From the NCBI GenBank assembly GCA_025201865.1, contig MU602940.1, positions 20,000-31,568 of the forward strand: a DNA stretch of 11,569 bases. The letters run 5' to 3'. Positions within the stretch are counted from its first letter, which is position 1. Each line of letters begins with the position of its first letter. Below, piece after piece: positions 1 to 4,880 of this stretch. Under the pieces are notes generated by a model. It saw nothing but the letters and a program-made list of their open reading frames with translations. It was not told where the DNA came from and made no database searches. A program made the position numbers and the translations under genes. Source of the DNA: Ramicandelaber brevisporus (Eukaryota; Kickxellomycota; Ramicandelaberales; Ramicandelaberaceae).

Positions 1-27
1 CGCAGCGAGGATGCCACACCAGCGGCC

Positions 28-31
28 AAAA
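28..31 (-). terminator. RNA polymerase III terminator of tRNA-His
   Basis: The plus strand has aaaa here, so the minus strand reads TTTT three bases beyond the tRNA discriminator base. A run of four T residues directly downstream of a tRNA is the standard Pol III stop signal. Confidence 0.75.
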
Positions 32-34
32 GAG

Positions 35-105
35 TGCTGTAACCTGGAATCGAACCAGGGCTGACACGGCCACAACGTGTTGTACTACCATTATACTATT
101 ACAGC
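35..105 (-). tRNA. tRNA-His, anticodon GTG
   Basis: Read on the minus strand this is a complete cloverleaf. The acceptor stem GCTGTAA (105-99) pairs perfectly with TTACAGC (42-36), the discriminator A lies at 35, and the anticodon loop TTGTGGC carries GTG, which decodes CAC/CAT. The B box GGTTCGATTCC occupies 56-46 and forms the T-arm; an A-box-like TAGTATAATGGTAG forms the D-arm. These two boxes are the internal RNA polymerase III promoter. No intron is present and CCA is not encoded, as is usual in eukaryotes. A73 rather than the bacterial C73 indicates a eukaryotic tRNA-His, which normally receives its G-1 identity base from the enzyme Thg1. Here the genomic base at -1 (c106 on the plus strand) already reads G on the tRNA strand. 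Confidence 0.96.
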
Positions 106-616
106 CGAGAGCTAATCTCCACAGACCCATGGTCATTCGCACCACTCCTTTGTTCACTCTCCCTCTGTTCATCATTCCCTTCTGCATCATTCCCTTGTAC
201 ATTATTCCGTCGTTCGTCAGTCTTTGTTCATCATTCCTGTTACTCACTATTCCCTTGCCCACCACTCATCATTCACCAATCCCTAGCTCACTCTCCCTCT
301 GCCCACCAGCTCGAGATCGGCCAGCCGGCATCCAGTGCGTCTGCCGGTCCGTCCGTCTATCTATCTTACTGTCTGTCCTTCTGTCTGTTCACAATCAGCT
401 GGCGTCCATCCGATGTCTGTTGATGCACAGGCTGAGCGATGTCTCGATTCAATTCAACGCATCCAGTGCATTCCGTGCATCCAGCGTGCGTTGCACAGCC
501 ATGCACGCCATTACTCCATCCACAACCACGGCTGTCCGCTCACCTGCTGAATCAACGCCATTTTCCACTCACTCTGTTTCACACCGAGCAACCGAACCTG
601 CCGGCGCACTCTCCTG
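106..616. other. Repetitive leader between tRNA-His and the first protein gene
   Basis: This 511-base stretch holds no gene I can support. Its left half (about 146-270) is a degenerate array of pyrimidine-rich units resembling TTCATCATTCCCTT spaced roughly 15-17 bases apart. The right half (about 330-500) is rich in CTGTCTGTCC- and CATCCAGTGC-like short repeats. An ATG frame at 129-617 is open through it and would give a 162-residue protein, but the product is a compositional readout of the repeats (Leu/Ile/Pro/Phe, then Ser/Thr) with no recognisable domain. It probably contains the promoter and 5' untranslated region of the gene at 617 or 812 and the 5' flank of the tRNA. Confidence 0.5.
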
Positions 617-1405
617 ATGAAACGTGCAGCAGCGCTCTCCATGTCGGTTGCGCTGGCACTCGCCCTCGCCCCTTTCCCCGCCGACTCCTTCCCCATCCGC
701 CATCAACGACATCCTGCACATCGCGACCAACATTGCCACCAACACTGCCACCAGCATCGCGACCAACACTGCCATCAGCATCGCCATCCGGCTCAGCAGC
801 ATTGTCTCGCCATGGGTCTGAACGAAACATACTACAACGGCTTTGACTTTGGCAGCCTGATCCAGACCGCCGACCAGGTCAGCGGCGCCGCTCACTCTGC
901 TCACTCTGCTCACTCTGCTCAGACTGGCCGTGCCTCGAACCGCCGCGATGGACACAATCCCCACAATCCCCACAATCCCCACCACTCTCCGGCCAGCTCA
1001 GCCATTCTCGCGCAGGTCGACTACTACCTCAACCGCCACGATCCCAACCAAGCGCGCGTCCCGAATGGCGGTGGTGGCTGCGGAGGTTGCTGTGGCAGCG
1101 GCAGCAGCAGCAGCAGCAGCAACGGAGGCAACAGCGATGCATATGGCTCGACGATGGTTGCTGGCCAGCAGCACGGCGGTGACAGCGAGTGGGTCGACAT
1201 GGCCAGCGACGGCGAGGAGCGTGAGTACGAGCGTGAATACGAGGATGAGTATGAGGATGAGTACGAGGATGTCAATCAGGAAGAAGATGAGGACGATGAT
1301 GCCGACGCCGAGTCGAGCGAGTGCTCTGAGTGCGGCGACCAGTGCACATGCTCAGACGGCACCGACGACACCGACGATACTGATCATTCTGATGGATTTG
1401 ATTAA
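617..1405 (+). CDS. Hypothetical low-complexity protein: possible signal peptide, His/Cys repeats, acidic tail
   Basis: I do not recognise this protein; it would have 262 residues. Residues 1-24 have a positive start (MKR), an Ala/Leu/Val core and a small-residue end, like a secretory signal peptide. Residues 35-58 are six tetrapeptides of the form H-[RC]-[DH]-Q. Short repeats follow: AHS x3 (93-101), HNP x3 (113-121), a Gly/Cys/Ser patch with CGGCC (155-159), an EYED run (203-218), an Asp/Glu tail, and a Cys cluster SECSECGDQCTC (234-245). The His and Cys residues could bind metal, but that is inference. The start is uncertain: ATG 617 sits in weak context (TGATGA), whereas the in-frame ATG at 812 (residue 66) lies in a strong CGCCATGG context. 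Starting there gives 197 residues with no signal peptide and no tetrapeptides. G/C-ending codons throughout favour real coding. The gene at 1569 begins 163 bases downstream on the same strand. Confidence 0.55.
   Translation: MKRAAALSMSVALALALAPFPADSFPIRHQRHPAHRDQHCHQHCHQHRDQHCHQHRHPAQQHCLAMGLNETYYNGFDFGSLIQTADQVSGAAHSAHSAHSAQTGRASNRRDGHNPHNPHNPHHSPASSAILAQVDYYLNRHDPNQARVPNGGGGCGGCCGSGSSSSSSNGGNSDAYGSTMVAGQQHGGDSEWVDMASDGEEREYEREYEDEYEDEYEDVNQEEDEDDDADAESSECSECGDQCTCSDGTDDTDDTDHSDGFD
719..790 (+). repeat. 12-base tandem repeat, six units, encoding H-[RC]-[DH]-Q
   Basis: Six consecutive units fit CAYYGCSAYCAR and start at 719, 731, 743, 755, 767 and 779; the first and fourth (CATCGCGACCAA) are identical. 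In the 617 frame they read HRDQ, HCHQ, HCHQ, HRDQ, HCHQ and HRHP. The array could equally be an untranslated minisatellite if translation starts at 812. Confidence 0.8.
893..979 (+). repeat. Two 9-base tandem repeat arrays (AHS and HNP coding)
   Basis: CACTCTGCT occurs three times exactly at 893-919, and CACAATCCC occurs three times exactly at 953-979. Both are in frame in the coding region and put a histidine at every third residue. Confidence 0.85.
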
Positions 1406-1538
1406 ACTGTACTTTACTCACTGTCATTTACAAATGTGTGTGTGTTTCCCTCGTTGTGTCTCGATGTCATCATGATAGAATGGTGTTTTCGTCGTTGTGC
1501 CACGTCCTCATCACGAGGCTTTCTTCCTTAGTCTCTCT

Positions 1539-1568
1539 CTGACTTTGCATCTTTTAACCCTGTTCCAG
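1539..1568 (+). promoter_or_regulatory. Candidate 3' splice site of a 5'-leader intron before the FAF2-like gene
   Basis: A CTGAC (1539-1543), matching the fungal CTRAY branch-site pattern, is followed by a pyrimidine-rich stretch and then CAG (1566-1568), which directly abuts the start codon ATG at 1569. The branch A to AG distance is about 26 bases, normal for fungi. No donor is clearly identifiable upstream, so this remains a candidate only. Confidence 0.3.
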
Positions 1569-3137
1569 ATGTCTTCCTCCACCACTGATTTACAGCTAGC
1601 AGCCCTTTCTGCAGAGGAACGTGCCAAGCTGGTGCAGTTCCAAGAGATCACGAACTCGACCAACACCCAGGCTGCGCTCACCACGTTAGATGCAGCCGCT
1701 TGGGATCTTGATCGTGCTATCGCCTTTGCCCTTGACGATGCTCCTTCTTCTCAAGCTGAGCCCCAGTCACAGCGTCCTCCAACCCCCACCACGTCAGCTC
1801 CCTCTTCCGCAAATGAACAACCACAGCAAGAGCCAGTCTTGCGTCAGCGCCAAACTAGTGCCCAATCGCAGCCAGTATCTGCGCCATCATCGACCGCTGC
1901 CGATGAATCATCAGGATGGCTTGTTGGATGGCTAATGTGGCCAGTTAAAGTTACAGTTCGCACGTTGTTCTCGTTCATTAGTGCGATTCTGAGTGTATTT
2001 TATAGACCATTGATTGGGTATAACAATAGCAGCAGCAGAATGAGCAGCTCAACGCCAACGGAGAATGCAACTGCGTTCAGACAACAAACTGAGCAATACT
2101 TGGGAAGTGAAGTGGCAGAAATGTTCTATTTGGGAGGATATACGAGTGCGTTGGATAGAGCTAGAAACAGTGGCAAGTTTTTGTTGGTGTTTTTACAATC
2201 GCCTGATCATCAGAATTCACATGATTTGTATTCGTTATTAGGAGAGAGCGCTGTTCAGCAATTTTTACATAATGAACGAAGCAAATTAATGATGTGGGGA
2301 GGCAACATTAACACATCGGAGGGATATGTAGTTGGAGGCGTGTTACAGGCAGCCTCTTTCCCCTTTGCAGCAGTGGTTGCGCCTGTGCCTTCCCGCAGAT
2401 CATCACGCATGACGCCAGCATCACAGATGGACATTAAGATGGTGGTAATTGACAGATATGATGGATTAAGCAACATTAATTCAAATGTGTTTGTGGATAG
2501 ATTGAAGCGAACAATGACCGCCAATGAGCAAAGATTGGAGACATTTAGAAATGAGCAGCTGATTAGAGACAATGATAGAATGTTACGCGAACAGCAAGAC
2601 GCAGCTTACCAAGCATCTTTACAGCGCGATTTGCAGCGCCAGCGTGAGCAGAGTGAGCGTGAAGAGCGTGAAAGACAGGAAGCTATTCAGCGTGAAAATG
2701 AACAAAAGCAAGAGGAATTCAATTATTTGCGTAGAATAGTTGCCATACGCCACTTTGCATCCACTCAGCTCTCATCCGAGCCAGCTGGAACTCAGAATGT
2801 ATGCAGACTCAACATCCGCCTTCACAATGGAGAGCGAATTATTCGTAAATTCAGTGGAGATGATAACTTGGAAAGCATCTATCTGTTTATTGCTAACAAA
2901 GGTATTGATGATGAGCTGAACAACGATCCTGAATTGAGTGAACGCGTTGCTAGTGCTACTGGAAATGATGAGTATACAAACAATATTGATCAGTTTATTA
3001 TTGAATATGACTTTGCACTCAAATCGGCTGCTCCACGTAGATCTTTGCCCTCTTCGGGTGATGATCTAAAGAAACCAATTCGTGATGTATTGGGGAATGC
3101 TGGTTTATGGCCAAGCGCCACTCTCTTTGTTGATTAA
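1569..3137 (+). CDS. FAF2/UBXD8-like UBA-UAS-UBX protein (p97/Cdc48 adaptor)
   Basis: This protein has 522 residues, somewhat longer than human FAF2. In order: a UBA domain (about 15-56, KLVQFQEITNS); a disordered Gln/Pro/Ser linker (57-113); a membrane hairpin (about 116-146, GWLVGWLMWP); a UAS thioredoxin-like domain (about 168-315, including FLLVFLQSPDHQ and NTSEGYVV); a charged coiled coil (about 318-388, with REQQDAAYQASL); and a C-terminal UBX domain (412-522, ending in ATLFVD). Known family members insert by the hairpin into the ER or lipid-droplet membrane, bind ubiquitinated clients through UBA and recruit p97/Cdc48 through UBX for ER-associated degradation. The start is the first ATG of the frame; a GTG at 1497 would only add a leader unlike the family. 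Two oddities are that the UBX domain carries about 25 extra residues (446-472) and its FPR loop reads APR (488-490). There is no intron in the coding region. Identification is from whole-length resemblance and order of domains. Confidence 0.93.
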   Translation: MSSSTTDLQLAALSAEERAKLVQFQEITNSTNTQAALTTLDAAAWDLDRAIAFALDDAPSSQAEPQSQRPPTPTTSAPSSANEQPQQEPVLRQRQTSAQSQPVSAPSSTAADESSGWLVGWLMWPVKVTVRTLFSFISAILSVFYRPLIGYNNSSSRMSSSTPTENATAFRQQTEQYLGSEVAEMFYLGGYTSALDRARNSGKFLLVFLQSPDHQNSHDLYSLLGESAVQQFLHNERSKLMMWGGNINTSEGYVVGGVLQAASFPFAAVVAPVPSRRSSRMTPASQMDIKMVVIDRYDGLSNINSNVFVDRLKRTMTANEQRLETFRNEQLIRDNDRMLREQQDAAYQASLQRDLQRQREQSEREERERQEAIQRENEQKQEEFNYLRRIVAIRHFASTQLSSEPAGTQNVCRLNIRLHNGERIIRKFSGDDNLESIYLFIANKGIDDELNNDPELSERVASATGNDEYTNNIDQFIIEYDFALKSAAPRRSLPSSGDDLKKPIRDVLGNAGLWPSATLFVD

Positions 3138-3629
3138 TTTGATTCTTTTTCTTCACTCACTTTTTGTTTTCTTCCTTTTTAACATGACTTTCCCGAGTGG
3201 TTCTTTTTTCTATTTGTTTTGATTATTTTTTCCATAGTTTTTTTTTTTCTTTCACGCTTATCGATGAATGGTGAGTCAGATCAGTCATTGTTATTGGGTA
3301 GAGCCCGAGAACAGGAGACTGGATGAACGAATGCAGACGTAATATACACGTCTCAGCGTGAACCAGGCGCACAGCAGATGAAGGAACTCGGCCTGACTCG
3401 TTTGTTTCCTCTGTTCACGCTTGATTCTTCAGACCTTCTTCTTGATCTACTTTGTTTCTCGACAATTATAACAATAGAAGCACACGAACGACTACACTCT
3501 ATCGTACTATCACACTCTATCGCACTCTATCACAGTATTGAGCCACCAACTATATCAGATATACTGCACTATCTCAATAACTCCCTAACTATCTATTTTT
3601 ACTAACTATATATCTCTACTAACCAACAA
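3138..3629. other. Intergenic region between FAF2-like and P5C reductase genes
   Basis: The first part (3138-3250) is T-rich and ends in an 11-T run at 3238-3248, consistent with a 3' untranslated region; I see no AATAAA. The second part holds short CACTCTATC repeats (about 3495-3535) and two TACTAAC heptamers (3600-3606, 3617-3623) just before the next start codon. A small frame at 3378-3605 has no recognisable content. The P5C reductase promoter presumably lies here, but there is no convincing TATA element. Confidence 0.5.
3335..3353. repeat. Short perfect inverted repeat AGACGT...ACGTCT
   Basis: AGACGT (3335-3340) and its exact reverse complement ACGTCT (3348-3353) flank a 7-base AT-rich spacer upstream of the P5C reductase gene. 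It could be a dimeric factor site or chance; at 6 bp per arm the evidence is weak. Confidence 0.3.
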
Positions 3630-4538
3630 ATGTCGCCAGCAGCAGTATCAGCTTCACTTGCACGCCGTATTGCGTTTATTGGAGGAGGTAACATGGCAGA
3701 AGCCATTATTGGAGGACTGATTGCCAATTCCGTTCCATGCAGCAACATTGTAGTGTCTGAGCCATTGATTCAGCGCGCAGAATACATCAAGGATAAATTT
3801 GGAGTTCATATTGCCAACAGCAATATCACTGCAGTCAGTGGAATGAAGCCAGTGTACGAGGCGGCCGATGTGGTTATTATTGCAGTTAAGCCAAACTATG
3901 TGGCTCCAGTTATCAGAGAGACTGCCAATGCATTGATTAGCAGCAAGCCACTTGTCATTAGTATTGCTGCAGGTGTTTGTTTGAGCGATATTGAACGCTG
4001 GCTGACTGAAAATAATTCATCCATCGCAAAGAATGAGATTCCGCCATTGGTTCGCTGCATGCCAAACACTCCGGCATTAGTGCTGGAGGGAGCCAGTGGA
4101 GTGTACGCATCGCCAGATACAGTGAATGATGAGCAGCGTCAATTAGCAGAGACCATTCTTAGTGGAGTCTCGCGTGTTTACTGGATGGAGAACGAGTCGC
4201 TGTTAGATCCAGTTACAGCCGTTAGCGGATCAGGTCCGGCTTATTTCTTCATGATGTTGGAAGCCATGGAAAAGGGTGGAATTGAAGCTGGATTGACTCG
4301 TGAGCAAAGTCGCGAATTGGCTATTCAAACATGTCTCGGTGCAGCTAAAATGGCTATGCAAAACAAAAATACTACTCTTGAGCAGCTCCGCATTAACGTC
4401 ACATCTCCAAACGGTACCACTGAAGCTGCCCTTAAGGTAATGATGGGCGAGGGTAAGGTCCACGAGTGGATTCAGAAGGGAGTTATTGCTGCCAGCAAAC
4501 GCTCAACTGAGCTCGGCCAGATCTTCGGTAAGCTTTAA
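3630..4538 (+). CDS. Pyrroline-5-carboxylate reductase
   Basis: This enzyme reduces 1-pyrroline-5-carboxylate to L-proline with NAD(P)H, the last step of proline synthesis (ProC in bacteria, Pro3 in yeast, PYCR in animals). The 302-residue length is close to the family norm. The N-terminal Rossmann fold shows the dinucleotide motif IGGGNMAEAI (17-26) and IIAVKP (83-88). The catalytic half carries RCMPNTPA (142-149), the family signature around AVSGSGPAYFFMMLEAM (197-213) and the conserved VTSPNGTT (257-264), with helices for the decamer-forming C-terminal domain. ATG 3630 places the nucleotide motif about 16 residues in, slightly later than usual, with no obvious targeting peptide, so a cytosolic location is likely. 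No intron is needed. It converges with the velvet gene, 342 bases stop to stop. Confidence 0.97.
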   Translation: MSPAAVSASLARRIAFIGGGNMAEAIIGGLIANSVPCSNIVVSEPLIQRAEYIKDKFGVHIANSNITAVSGMKPVYEAADVVIIAVKPNYVAPVIRETANALISSKPLVISIAAGVCLSDIERWLTENNSSIAKNEIPPLVRCMPNTPALVLEGASGVYASPDTVNDEQRQLAETILSGVSRVYWMENESLLDPVTAVSGSGPAYFFMMLEAMEKGGIEAGLTREQSRELAIQTCLGAAKMAMQNKNTTLEQLRINVTSPNGTTEAALKVMMGEGKVHEWIQKGVIAASKRSTELGQIFGKL

Positions 4539-4880
4539 TCATTATAATTGCCTTAATCATTGCAGTTGTTTTTAATTGATTATTACTGTGCAAAGTTAAA
4601 AGTAGCTATTAAAAGTAAAAGTAAAAGTAAAAACGAATTAACAAGGGAGAGTAACTGAACAATATTGAACTTAGAATAAAAAGGGAAGAAAGGAAGAAAG
4701 AAAACACTAACTGCAAAGCAAAGAAAGAAACGAGAACGGGAAGAGCGAGCGAGCAAAGATAGGGAAAGCATTAGCATAATCGAACTTTTTCATTACTACG
4801 AACACATGGCTTTTTCATTATAAAAAAACATACACTGCAGCGCTTAACAAATAGATTAATAAAAACGGCTGAGACTGTTG
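4539..4880. other. Convergent 3' intergenic region
   Basis: This A-rich 342-base spacer lies between the converging stop codons of the P5C reductase and velvet genes. It contains a hexameric array of TAAAAG-type units (about 4610-4634) and the AATAAA at 4675. No gene is visible; a 64-residue minus-strand frame at 4583-4777 is low-complexity Leu/Ser/Phe and is most likely chance. Confidence 0.6.
4675..4680 (+). terminator. Candidate polyadenylation signal AATAAA of the P5C reductase gene
   Basis: An exact AATAAA lies 137 bases past the P5C reductase stop codon, in A-rich DNA. A second AATAAA at 4858-4863 is only about 20 bases from the end of the opposing gene and less likely to be used. Confidence 0.45.

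Noticed and set aside
129-617. 162-codon ATG frame upstream of the first protein gene
   Set aside because: Its product follows pyrimidine-rich and CATCC-type DNA repeats, shows no domain, and several overlapping frames are equally open. Treated as leader DNA and mentioned only for its stop/start overlap.
1004-1042. ILAQVDYYLNRHDP resembling the start of a La motif
   Set aside because: Only the first few residues fit; the SDENL-type continuation and the rest of the domain are absent, so the likeness is probably chance.
1497-1568. 24-residue hydrophobic extension of the FAF2-like protein
   Set aside because: It would start with GTG and its sequence is a pyrimidine-tract readout. Family members begin just before the UBA domain, which fits ATG 1569.
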